The position numbers were made by a program, and so were the translations under genes. A model generated the notes under the pieces. It worked only from the letters and a program-made list of their open reading frames with translations. It had not been told where the DNA came from and did not search any database. A stretch of 24,139 nucleotides of DNA from an uncultured Clostridia bacterium (GTDB lineage: Bacteria > Bacillota > Clostridia > Oscillospirales > CAG-272), in NCBI GenBank assembly GCA_904501985.1, contig CAJGCT010000029.1:1-24139 (forward strand), read 5' to 3'. This document shows, piece by piece, positions 7,782 through 15,082 of this stretch (positions are counted from its first letter, which is position 1; each line of letters begins with the position of its first letter).

Positions 7782-7818
7782 TTTGGTTTCTCCTTAATAA
7801 CAATATTTATACAATAAT

Positions 7819-7847
7819 ATTATACCCCCAAAACCGCCGTTTGTCAA
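7819..7847 (-). promoter_or_regulatory. Consensus sigma-A promoter for the DUF1858-trmK-nif3 operon
   Basis: Read on the minus strand: TTGACA (7842-7847), a 17-bp spacer, then TATAAT (7819-7824), a perfect match to the vegetative consensus. Predicted start is near 7812, giving a leader of about 30 nt to the DUF1858 ATG. It lies back-to-back with the HIT promoter. Confidence 0.92.
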
Positions 7848-7897
7848 CGGAGATATATGATTTTAGGGAAAAATTTAAGTAAATTTTATGATTTGTA

Positions 7898-7926
7898 TTG
7901 AAATTTACGCTATCATGCAGTATAAT
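7898..7926 (+). promoter_or_regulatory. Sigma-A promoter for the HIT-GNAT pair
   Basis: TTGAAA (7898-7903), a 17-bp spacer and TATAAT (7921-7926). Predicted start is near 7933, about 30 nt before the GTG start. The two divergent promoters leave about 50 bp of AT-rich DNA between their -35 boxes, in which I see no clear operator. Confidence 0.9.
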
Positions 7927-7963
7927 AATGTTAAATCCATAAATTTCAAAGGAGGACACACCG

Positions 7964-8302
7964 GTGGACTGCATTTTCTGCAAAATAATCGAAGGAGCTA
8001 TCCCCTCAAACAAGGCTTATGAGGATGAATATATGCTGGCGTTTCACGACATCAATCCTCAGGCACCTGTTCATATTCTCGTTATTCCCAAAGAGCATAT
8101 CCCCTCAGCCGACGGGGTCAATGCCGAAAATTCCGCGGTAATTGCAAAAATATTTGAGGCGATACCGAAGATTGCGGCGGCGGCAGGACTTAAAAACGGC
8201 TACCGCGTAATCACTAACTGCGGTGACGACGCCTGCCAGACTGTAAAGCACCTGCATTTTCACATCATGGGCGGCAAAAAGCTGCCCGAGAACATGGGAT
8301 AA
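7964..8302 (+). CDS. HIT-family nucleotide hydrolase (Hint-like)
   Basis: A 112-residue histidine-triad protein of the HINT branch. The triad is H96-L-H98-F-H100 in TVKHLHFHIMGGKKLP; H100 would be the nucleophilic or adjacent catalytic histidine. N-terminal DCIFCKIIEGAIPS carries the two cysteines (C3, C6) often used with histidines to bind zinc. Family members hydrolyse AMP-linked amides such as adenosine phosphoramidates and may clean up aminoacyl-adenylates. The start is GTG at 7964, chosen because AAAGGAGG (7948-7955) lies eight bases upstream. One detail: the usual Gly before QTV is Cys here (DDACQTVKH). The GNAT gene begins three bases after its stop. Confidence 0.95.
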   Translation: MDCIFCKIIEGAIPSNKAYEDEYMLAFHDINPQAPVHILVIPKEHIPSADGVNAENSAVIAKIFEAIPKIAAAAGLKNGYRVITNCGDDACQTVKHLHFHIMGGKKLPENMG

Positions 8303-8305
8303 GCC

Positions 8306-8839
8306 GTGACAATAGAAATTAAACAGATAACCGCCGATAACAAAGCGGACATCAATATAAAAAACGAGCCATTCAAGCTCCGGGGCAGAATGAAACCGCA
8401 TCTTGTCTCCGGCGTTTGGAGCTATGAAACGGAGCTTTTCCCCGAATCGGAGATGGGCGAAATGACCTTTCCCGACGAGAATTATAGCTTTGAATCTATG
8501 TCTGACGAGCACATATTTGTTGGGGCATATGACGGCGCAAGCTGTGTTGGACTCGCAATCCTGCGTCACTCGTGGAATCGGTATTTGTATCTGTACGATT
8601 TAAAAGTGAATTCCGCTGTACGCGGACACGGCATAGGCAAACGCTTGATAGAAGTCTCTGCCAAGATCGCCCGTGAGCTTGGATACAACGGAATTTACAC
8701 ACAAGCTCAGGACAACAACTTGACGGCGTGTCTGTTTTATCTTAACACCGGATTTGTAATCGGCGGCTGTGATACCATGGTGTATGACGGCACAAATCAG
8801 GCAGGTAAAATTGATATTTTGTTTTACCGCCCCAATTAA
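8306..8839 (+). CDS. GNAT acetyltransferase, streptothricin-acetyltransferase-like
   Basis: A 177-residue GNAT N-acetyltransferase. The acetyl-CoA loop is RGHGIGKRL (106-114), and the C-terminal half QAQDNNLTACLFYLNTGFVIGGCDTMVYDG is the usual beta4-alpha4-beta5 unit. The overall pattern, NEPFKLRGRM, GVWSYETELF, then QDNN-ACxFY-GFVIG-DTMxY and a final IxLFxY, resembles streptothricin acetyltransferases (SatA/Sat4 type), which acetylate the beta-lysine amine of streptothricin. The resemblance is by eye; resistance is inference and a housekeeping substrate is equally possible. The start is GTG at 8306, three bases after the HIT stop, with only a weak GGGAT site, so translation is probably coupled. 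A later ATG at about 8390 would remove conserved N-terminal residues. Confidence 0.85.
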   Translation: MTIEIKQITADNKADINIKNEPFKLRGRMKPHLVSGVWSYETELFPESEMGEMTFPDENYSFESMSDEHIFVGAYDGASCVGLAILRHSWNRYLYLYDLKVNSAVRGHGIGKRLIEVSAKIARELGYNGIYTQAQDNNLTACLFYLNTGFVIGGCDTMVYDGTNQAGKIDILFYRPN

Positions 8840-8845
8840 AGCACA

Positions 8846-8885
8846 ACGCGTACCGCCCAAATGGGACGGTACGCGTCTTTTATTA
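8846..8885. terminator. Bidirectional terminator between convergent GNAT and alcohol dehydrogenase genes
   Basis: A 10-bp perfect stem (ACGCGTACCG at 8846-8855 with CGGTACGCGT at 8867-8876) is topped by three more pairs with one bulged A. CTTTTATT follows on the plus strand, and TGTGCTTTAATT follows on the minus strand. It separates the two convergent stop codons at 8839 and 8883. Confidence 0.9.
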
Positions 8886-10010
8886 TGCAAAAAGCTTTAC
8901 GTAAATAGCCTTCTTTTCATCATCGTTTATAACATAAGGGCTGTTTGCATAATTTCCTGCGCCCTTTACATTGTTTACATACAGCTCTATCTCGTCTGCT
9001 GTGAGCTTTGCGTCAACATTCGACCACCTAACAATATTCGCCGCCATAACCTCAGGCGAGTCGCCGCATACCGAAGAGCAAAATTCGCAGAGCAGACGAG
9101 CACCCTCCGGGTGCTTCATATTGTAAGCCACATATTCGCTCATAAACACACCGCAGGCACGACCGTGAGGAATACCCTTATACAACGTAAGATTGTATCC
9201 AAGCGGATGATTGAATCCCGTACCGGCAGTGTTGATGGTAATTCCACCTGCACACGCCGCCGTGAGCAGTTCCTCGCGGTATGGCTTAAGTGCTTCCAGT
9301 GCATCACAGTCAGCTGCCGACAGCTTTTCGATGTCAGCAAGCACGCGGTACAGCTTCTTTGCACCGTGAGTTGCAAACTCGCGGGATATTTCCGTAGCCT
9401 TAGGAGACAGATACGCTTCAATACAGTGACAAAAGGCATCGAGCGCAGTGGAAACGGTATAATCAAGTCCCAGCGATTCGGTGTATTTAGGATCGAGGAA
9501 TGCGATCCTCGGATATGATTTGCTGTTCTTGTAGGTCTTTTTGACATTCTTTTCGTCAATGGTCAGCACCGAATAATAGTTGACCTCACTGCCTGTTCCG
9601 GCGGTAGTTGGAATCGCTATAATGGGAAGCGGTTCTGCAAGATCATCGCCGTAAATATCAAGAGGCGCAATATCCGGATTTGCGGCGTATGCCGCAATCG
9701 CCTTAGCGGCATCAAGTGGCGAGCCGCCACCGATAGCTACTATAAAATCCGCCTTCGCATCGCGCGCCGCCTGTCCGCCCTCATGACAGGTGGAAACAAG
9801 CGGATTTTCCATGATCTTGTCGTACACAGACCAAGAGATGCCAAGAGATTCAAGCACTTCGGTTACATCTGCCAGCGCACCGCAGGCTCTTGCAGAATTT
9901 CTTCCGCTGACAATAAGACAGCTTTTTCCCATTGCCATAAGCTTGGCATTATTCTTCACACAGTCACGACCGGATATAATTTTGGTTGGCATATAAAAAT
10001 CAAAGCTCAT
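8883..10010 (-). CDS. Iron-containing (group III) alcohol dehydrogenase
   Basis: A 375-residue NAD(P)-dependent alcohol dehydrogenase of the iron-activated family. Seen: nucleotide-binding AIGGGSPLDAAK (92-103), IPTTAGTGSEV (133-143), and the four expected iron ligands D191 and H195 (TALDAFCHCIEAYLS), H258 (GFNHPLGY) and H272 (IPHGRACG). It probably interconverts an alcohol and an aldehyde during fermentation; whether butanol, 1,3-propanediol or another substrate cannot be told. The ATG has only a weak ribosome site (ACGGTAATTAAA), and a hairpin at 10023-10042 ends 12 bases before it. I see no good promoter, so expression may come from read-through of the solute-binding-protein terminator. 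Family call firm; substrate open. Confidence 0.94.
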   Translation of the reverse strand: MSFDFYMPTKIISGRDCVKNNAKLMAMGKSCLIVSGRNSARACGALADVTEVLESLGISWSVYDKIMENPLVSTCHEGGQAARDAKADFIVAIGGGSPLDAAKAIAAYAANPDIAPLDIYGDDLAEPLPIIAIPTTAGTGSEVNYYSVLTIDEKNVKKTYKNSKSYPRIAFLDPKYTESLGLDYTVSTALDAFCHCIEAYLSPKATEISREFATHGAKKLYRVLADIEKLSAADCDALEALKPYREELLTAACAGGITINTAGTGFNHPLGYNLTLYKGIPHGRACGVFMSEYVAYNMKHPEGARLLCEFCSSVCGDSPEVMAANIVRWSNVDAKLTADEIELYVNNVKGAGNYANSPYVINDDEKKAIYVKLFA

Positions 10011-10022
10011 TTTAATTACCGT

Positions 10023-10042
10023 GCTCTCGCGCCTGCGAAAGC
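10023..10042 (-). other. Hairpin in the alcohol dehydrogenase leader
   Basis: On the minus strand GCTTTCGC-AGGC-GCGAGAGC folds into an 8-bp stem with one G-U pair and a 4-nt loop, ending 12 bases before the ATG. It has no T-tract. It could limit ribosome access to the dehydrogenase gene or be incidental. Confidence 0.45.
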
Positions 10043-10065
10043 TTCCTTACATTTAAATCAAATAC

Positions 10066-10093
10066 GGGAGGTATCGCAAACACGACACCTCCC
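10066..10093 (-). terminator. Terminator after the solute-binding-protein gene
   Basis: On the minus strand GGGAGGTGTCG pairs with CGATACCTCCC (11 bp, one G-U) around a 6-nt loop, seven bases after the stop codon of the lipoprotein gene. The tail GTATTTGATTT is only moderately T-rich, so some read-through into the dehydrogenase gene is likely. The plus-strand side has ACTTTTATCTTCTC. Confidence 0.75.
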
Positions 10094-10100
10094 CATACTT

Positions 10101-11834
10101 TTATCTTCTCCTGGTAGCCCAATTCTTGTAAAGCTTACCGATAGTCATCGGAGGCTCTTCCCCATCCTTTTCAGGAAGAGGATCAGGCTCTACCCAAAGC
10201 TTAAGAGTACCATTGTACTTGCCATCTCCAGCTTCGTCATCGTCACAAAGCTCCCAATAGTAGTCAATAGCATCCTCAACTGCGTCCTCGGTCATTGCAT
10301 TGTCGAGAACAGTGTAGAACTCTTCACTGAAATCAACGATCTGACGGTAAAGCTCCATCATGTCCTCGTCGAACATATCCTCAGTGATCTCGAACTGGAA
10401 ATAGGGTGAGAGAACAAGCTCTATGTTGTGTCTCTTTGCGATTTCCCAATAATCTGCAGGCTGTCCCTCGGGAACATACGCTATAAAGCAGTTTCCGGTG
10501 TACTCCAGCTTCATGTTGTAGTCTTCGCTGATCACATCAACAACACCTTCATCGTTAACCGTGTAATGCTCGCCCTCAATACCGTATCCGAACAGATTGC
10601 GCAGCGAAGATTCTGTGTTAAGATAAGTGATTATCTCCATGGAGCGCTGGAGATCCTTGGTATATGTACTTACAGCAAACATACCGTTGTAAATATTTTC
10701 TGTAGTACCCTGGGGAACCTGAAGAACCACTGCATGATAGTTGTCAGCATACTTTGCAAGATCAATCTCAGTCCCCTTCATGATACCTACACCGAACTTG
10801 GTTTCGGGGGTAAACTCGGTATATTCTTCGGTAGGAATGCAGCCCTTGATATCAAGTTTCTTATAAAGTCTGATGTGCTTCTTCCAGTTGGTAGAGTTAA
10901 AGAGGAACATCGGCTCAAAGGAATCGCCGGACACCTTATCAACACCAAGCATATTACCGAACACGGTTCTCTGACCGTTAAGAGAGAAATAGTTGATGTT
11001 CATGGGAGAAACATCACCGACAAGAGGCTGATACTCAGGCTCTTCACGCTTTACGTCGAGAATAAAGTCATACACATCCTCAAGAGTTGACACATTGTCA
11101 ATATCCCAGTAATACTTATCGAAAAGCTCCTTGTTCACCAGCATATAGGTGTATTCACCCACAAGCTGCTGATTGGGAATAGCGACAGTCCTTCCGCCGG
11201 TCTTACCTGCGGAAATAATGGTGGGATGGATGTACTGCTTAATAAGCTTAGAAGAACCGGAAATCTCCTCGTCGAGAGATGAAAGAACGTCCTTTTCATT
11301 AAGCTCTGTAAGCATATTGTAATCTGTGATAAGGAAAATATCAAGCTGATTGTCCTTAACCTCAGGATAGAGAGTGGTGGGAAGTCCGTACTCGTCAAGA
11401 GTAGTCTGCTCAGCTGTATCAGCGGTAGTTTCGGTGGTCTCAGCCTTAGTGATCTCCTCACCGCGCTTCTTAGCTTCCTTCTCTGCCTGCTTTCTTGCCG
11501 CCGCCTCAGCCTTTTCAGCATCTATCTGAGCCTGTATGGCATCCATTTTCTCAACAAGAGCATCCTTGTATTCATCTTCATCATAGAGATTAAGTTCAAT
11601 TGCTGTATTGAACTGCACCTGTGTGATCTTGCTCATAGCCGCCTCAACAGCCGCTACAGCCTCATCAGTGGTTCCTTCGCCCTTAACGCCCCAAATAGAA
11701 AGGGTCATAGCCTCAGCTACGTTGTCATCAATACTGAGGGTATCCTCATCTGTATCCTCTCCGCAAGCCGCGGTGGAAACTGCTGTAAGTAACATAAGCA
11801 GGCTCAGTGCCATGCTTACAAATCTTTTTTTCAT
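10101..11834 (-). CDS. Extracellular solute-binding lipoprotein with a charged coiled-coil insert
   Basis: A 577-residue lipoprotein. The signal is MKKR, a hydrophobic core, and a lipobox STAAC with the lipidated cysteine at 24. The mature part resembles large ABC sugar- or peptide-type binding proteins: ADNYHAVVLQVPQG, IYNGMFAVSTYTKDLQRSMEIITYLNTE and NLFGYGIEGEHYTV are typical. Between residues about 92 and 148 there is an insert rich in Ala, Glu and Lys (KAEAAARKQAEKEAKKR) and then Thr/Glu (TTETTADTAEQTT), likely a coiled coil plus flexible linker. There are no permease or ATPase genes beside it, so its transporter must be encoded elsewhere. GGAGG lies seven bases before the ATG and a strong promoter lies upstream. 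Ligand unknown. Confidence 0.9.
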   Translation of the reverse strand: MKKRFVSMALSLLMLLTAVSTAACGEDTDEDTLSIDDNVAEAMTLSIWGVKGEGTTDEAVAAVEAAMSKITQVQFNTAIELNLYDEDEYKDALVEKMDAIQAQIDAEKAEAAARKQAEKEAKKRGEEITKAETTETTADTAEQTTLDEYGLPTTLYPEVKDNQLDIFLITDYNMLTELNEKDVLSSLDEEISGSSKLIKQYIHPTIISAGKTGGRTVAIPNQQLVGEYTYMLVNKELFDKYYWDIDNVSTLEDVYDFILDVKREEPEYQPLVGDVSPMNINYFSLNGQRTVFGNMLGVDKVSGDSFEPMFLFNSTNWKKHIRLYKKLDIKGCIPTEEYTEFTPETKFGVGIMKGTEIDLAKYADNYHAVVLQVPQGTTENIYNGMFAVSTYTKDLQRSMEIITYLNTESSLRNLFGYGIEGEHYTVNDEGVVDVISEDYNMKLEYTGNCFIAYVPEGQPADYWEIAKRHNIELVLSPYFQFEITEDMFDEDMMELYRQIVDFSEEFYTVLDNAMTEDAVEDAIDYYWELCDDDEAGDGKYNGTLKLWVEPDPLPEKDGEEPPMTIGKLYKNWATRRR

Positions 11835-11872
11835 TGCTATCCTCCAGAAAATATATAAATATACCTTTAAAT

Positions 11873-11901
11873 ATTCTACACTAAAACTCTTAATATGTCA
11901 A
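11873..11901 (-). promoter_or_regulatory. Sigma-A promoter for the solute-binding-protein gene
   Basis: Minus strand: TTGACA (11896-11901), 17-bp spacer, TAGAAT (11873-11878). Predicted start is near 11866, about 32 nt before the ATG. An 8-bp inverted repeat (11903-11925) abuts the -35 box. Confidence 0.9.
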
Positions 11902-11902
11902 G

Positions 11903-11925
11903 CAGATTTTTCTCATCAAAATCTG
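11903..11925. promoter_or_regulatory. Inverted repeat next to the -35 box, possible operator
   Basis: CAGATTTT (11903-11910) and AAAATCTG (11918-11925) form a perfect 8-bp inverted repeat with a 7-nt centre, one base from the -35 hexamer of the solute-binding-protein promoter. It could be an operator, or a weak hairpin at the end of an rpoD read-through transcript. No regulator gene is adjacent. Confidence 0.4.
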
Positions 11926-12014
11926 ACCGACAAGACAGCCCAATCCGCCCAAATGGTGTTTGCACATTTTCATTTGTGAATTACAGCCAACTTTTAGATA
12001 TTGTTTTTTGCACT

Positions 12015-12036
12015 TATGCACAACGAGTTGTGCATA
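12015..12036. repeat. Near-perfect 22-bp palindrome downstream of rpoD
   Basis: TATGCACAAC (12015-12024) and GTTGTGCATA (12027-12036) are exact complements with only two bases between them. It lies 44 bp past the rpoD stop and over 110 bp upstream of the solute-binding-protein promoter. As a hairpin it has no U-tract on the minus strand (AGTGCAAAAAAC follows), while the plus strand has CAAGTTTTTG a few bases later. Terminator, mRNA 3'-end stabiliser and protein-binding dyad are all possible. Confidence 0.6.
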
Positions 12037-12079
12037 GCAACCAAGTTTTTGATTTGTTTTTGTCTCTTATGACGATTTA

Positions 12080-13234
12080 TCAGTCAAGATAATCCTTGAG
12101 TCGCTTGGAACGGCTGGGATGACGAAGCTTTCTAAGAGCTTTCGCTTCTATCTGACGGATACGCTCACGGGTGATATTAAATTCCTTCCCCACTTCCTCA
12201 AGAGTACGGGTGCGCCCGTCGATAAGTCCGAATCGGAGCTTCAAAACGTGCTCCTCACGGGGAGTAAGAGTGTGCAGAACCTCATTTAACTGCTCACGGA
12301 GCAGCGCATAAGATGCCGCTTCAGCAGGCGCAGGAGAATCATCGTCGGGAATAAAGTCGCCAAGATGGCTGTCCTCTTCCTCGCCGATAGGTGTTTCAAG
12401 GGATACGGGATCCTGTGCGATCTTCATGATCTCACGTACCTTTTCGGCACTGGTTCCCATCTTTTCCGCAATCTCCTCCGCGGATGCTTCCCTGCCGTTT
12501 TCCTGAAGAAGCTGACGGGAATAACGCGATACCTTGTGGATTGTCTCAACCATGTGAACGGGGATTCTGATAGTGCGCGCCTGATCGGCAATGGATCTGG
12601 TGATAGCCTGTCTTATCCACCATGTTGCATAGGTTGAAAACTTATATCCCTTTCGGTAATCAAACTTGTCAACCGCCTTCATAAGTCCGAGATTTCCTTC
12701 CTGGATAAGGTCGAGGAAGAACATTCCCTTTCCGACATATCGCTTCGCGATGGAAACAACAAGACGAAGATTTGCTTTAACAAGCTCCTGCTTTGCCTCC
12801 TCGTCACCGTCAGCCATCATCTGTGCCAGCTCCAGCTCACGCTCATTGTCAAGAAGCGGAACCTGACCTATCTCCTTAAGATACATACGCACAGGGTCAT
12901 CTATGGCAAGACCCTCCTGCATAAGCATCTTTTCCATATCCTCAGCCGACTCGTACTGCTCGACTTCGCTTTCGATGTCTGCAAAATCGGGGCTGTCGAG
13001 ATAGTTGACTTCAATGCCGTTGTTTTCAAGGTCCTCATAAAGCTTGTCTATCTGGTCGATATCGTAATCGACCTCACCAAGTGCCTCAACGATCTCGCTT
13101 GAGGTAAGAGAGCCTTTGGATTTTCCGCGTGCGATAAGCTCGCCAACATTTATTTTCTTTTCCGCCTCTTCATTTTCCTCGGAGTTTTCTTCAAGCTCCT
13201 CGTTCATTTCATAGTCCTTTGTGTTGTCAGTCAT
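12080..13234 (-). CDS. rpoD: Primary RNA polymerase sigma factor (sigma-A/RpoD)
   Basis: The main vegetative sigma factor, 384 residues (B. subtilis SigA is 371). In order: an acidic N-terminus, region 1.1 (about 28-100), region 1.2 starting at DDPVRMYLKEIG, region 2 with NLRLVVSIAKRY, FLDLIQEGNLGLMKAVDKFDY and the -10-reading helix FSTYATWWIRQAI (199-211), region 3 (about 227-300, HMVETIHKV), and region 4 with TPREEHVLKLRFGL and the -35-reading helix TLEEVGKEFNITRERIRQIE (344-363). AAAGGA lies eight bases before ATG. It is the last gene of dgt-dnaG-rpoD, 29 bp after dnaG. The TTGACA/TATAAT promoters found in this window are what this protein would recognise. Confidence 0.98.
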   Translation of the reverse strand: MTDNTKDYEMNEELEENSEENEEAEKKINVGELIARGKSKGSLTSSEIVEALGEVDYDIDQIDKLYEDLENNGIEVNYLDSPDFADIESEVEQYESAEDMEKMLMQEGLAIDDPVRMYLKEIGQVPLLDNERELELAQMMADGDEEAKQELVKANLRLVVSIAKRYVGKGMFFLDLIQEGNLGLMKAVDKFDYRKGYKFSTYATWWIRQAITRSIADQARTIRIPVHMVETIHKVSRYSRQLLQENGREASAEEIAEKMGTSAEKVREIMKIAQDPVSLETPIGEEEDSHLGDFIPDDDSPAPAEAASYALLREQLNEVLHTLTPREEHVLKLRFGLIDGRTRTLEEVGKEFNITRERIRQIEAKALRKLRHPSRSKRLKDYLD

Positions 13235-13263
13235 ATTATCTATCCTTTCTTGATGTTCTGCTC

Positions 13264-15069
13264 TTATGAATCTTTTTTATCTGCCGCGGACGGCTTTTTC
13301 AGTTTATTTCTCTGAAGTGCAAGTATGTCCGCTATCTGAGCCATATCATCGCCTGCATTTTTTCGGTATTTTGTCTCCTCGCGAAGCTTTGATATCATGT
13401 CTCGAAGAAGCTCCGTGCCGTTTTCACGAAGTTTGCTTCGTCTCACTACCATTGACATTATTCGACCCATGGCATCTGTGTCGAACACCTCGTTAAGAAG
13501 CGAAAAGTCGAATTTTCCGGTGTCGTCGCACCGCGCGAGGGATTCCTCAAACACTTTCCTGTTGAAATCCGAGAAAAAGTCCCCGCCGGAAAGCTTTATT
13601 TTTTCTTTTTTTACCGCCGCCAAATTTTCCGGATACAGAAGCAGGATGCCGAGAATATTTTCCTCGGTGTTTACAGCACCCGTGTTCTTAACGGTATCGG
13701 GATTGACCCTGTCGCCGTAGCCGGCAGTTTTATTTATAACCGCCTTTATCTCCTCTTTTTTCTGTACCCTGTCGCGCTCTTTCATGGCGCGCTTTACATC
13801 GTTTTTAAGGCTGTCCGCAGGAATTTCAAGCTTCTTTGAGACAACTCCGATATAAACATCACGCTCTGCGGCGGAATGCACCTCGGAAATTATGCGGCAA
13901 AGCTCAGCCGCCGCCTTGATTCGGTGATCCACAACGGAAATATCGTATCTTGAAAGCACACCGTCAAGCTTAAACTCAAACTGTGCGCGGCTGCCGTCAA
14001 GAAGCAATTTAAACTTCTCATATGCGGTACTGCCGTTTTTTCTGAAAAATTCATCCGGGTCCTTGGCACCCGTAACCTTCAGCACACGCACATCAAGTCC
14101 AACCTCGGAAAGAAGCTTCATGGCTTTGTTTGCCGCTCTCTGTCCGGCATCGTCCGAATCGTAGGATATAATCACTTGCTTTGTATACTTCGCCATTATG
14201 CGCGCCTGCTCGGGAGTTATGGCAGTGCCGAGAGTCGCCACCGCATTTTCAAAGCCGTTGGCATGGAGTGCTATAACATCCATGTACCCCTCGCAGAGTA
14301 TAAGTCTGTCGGCGCACTTTGATTTTGCGTAGTTAAGCGCAAACAAGTTGCGGCTTTTCTTAAAGGCGGGGGTGTCAGAGGTGTTAAGATATTTTGGCAC
14401 GGAATCGTCCATAACACGTCCGCCAAACGCCACCACGTTTCCGGTCACGTCTATAATGGGAAATATAACGCGGTTGCGGAAATAATCGTAGGGTCTGCCG
14501 CTTTTTTTAGATATGCCACAGAGAAATCCGGTAGACATTTCCTCGGGAGTGTACCCCATTTTTGTCAAATAATCGGTGACGTTCCCGAATCCGTCCGGTG
14601 CAAATCCAAGACCGAAATGCTTGATTACAGCTCCGGTGAGACCGCGTTTTGTTAGATATTCAAGACCTGAAGCACCAAGCTTCGGATCATAAAGGCAGGA
14701 GTGGAAGAATTTTGCGGCATCCCGGTTCATCGACAGTATGCGCTCACGCTTGACCCCAACCGTATCTTCCCGTTTTTCATCCTGCGGAAGCTCAATTCCC
14801 GCCCGCGCCGCAAGCATTTCAAGGGCAGAGCGGTAATCGAGATTTTCACGTTTCATAATAAAGGTGATCACATCTCCGCCGGCTCCGCATCCAAAGCAGT
14901 AAAAGCTTCTTGTGGCAGGAAAGACAGTAAATGACGGAGTGCGCTCGCTGTGAAACGGACAGTGTCCGTTATAATTTGATCCTGCACGCTTCAGCGGCAC
15001 ATAGGATGATATAACATCCGCAATATCACAGCGATATTTTATTTCTTCAATAATTTCCGGTGATATCAT
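13264..15069 (-). CDS. dnaG: DNA primase
   Basis: Synthesises RNA primers at the replication fork together with the DnaB-type helicase. 601 residues, as in B. subtilis (603). The N-terminal CHC2 zinc finger is visible: C37-P-F-H40 and C58-F-G-C61. The catalytic core follows (YFRNRVIFPI), then TOPRIM with the acidic residues LCEGYMDVIAL and SYDSDDAG. The C-terminal third (about 430-590) is the divergent helicase-binding domain. The ATG at 15067-15069 is 13 bp after the dgt stop and has no recognisable Shine-Dalgarno sequence (the bases before it are AAGTCGTGAATACAT), which suggests translation depends on ribosomes finishing dgt. All catalytic motifs intact. Confidence 0.98.
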   Translation of the reverse strand: MISPEIIEEIKYRCDIADVISSYVPLKRAGSNYNGHCPFHSERTPSFTVFPATRSFYCFGCGAGGDVITFIMKRENLDYRSALEMLAARAGIELPQDEKREDTVGVKRERILSMNRDAAKFFHSCLYDPKLGASGLEYLTKRGLTGAVIKHFGLGFAPDGFGNVTDYLTKMGYTPEEMSTGFLCGISKKSGRPYDYFRNRVIFPIIDVTGNVVAFGGRVMDDSVPKYLNTSDTPAFKKSRNLFALNYAKSKCADRLILCEGYMDVIALHANGFENAVATLGTAITPEQARIMAKYTKQVIISYDSDDAGQRAANKAMKLLSEVGLDVRVLKVTGAKDPDEFFRKNGSTAYEKFKLLLDGSRAQFEFKLDGVLSRYDISVVDHRIKAAAELCRIISEVHSAAERDVYIGVVSKKLEIPADSLKNDVKRAMKERDRVQKKEEIKAVINKTAGYGDRVNPDTVKNTGAVNTEENILGILLLYPENLAAVKKEKIKLSGGDFFSDFNRKVFEESLARCDDTGKFDFSLLNEVFDTDAMGRIMSMVVRRSKLRENGTELLRDMISKLREETKYRKNAGDDMAQIADILALQRNKLKKPSAADKKDS

Positions 15070-15082
15070 ATGTATTCACGAC

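Noticed and set aside
8769..9518. Plus-strand open frame of 249 codons running from the GNAT end into the alcohol dehydrogenase
   Set aside because: It crosses a clear terminator and runs antisense to a complete alcohol dehydrogenase; the protein is not recognisable.
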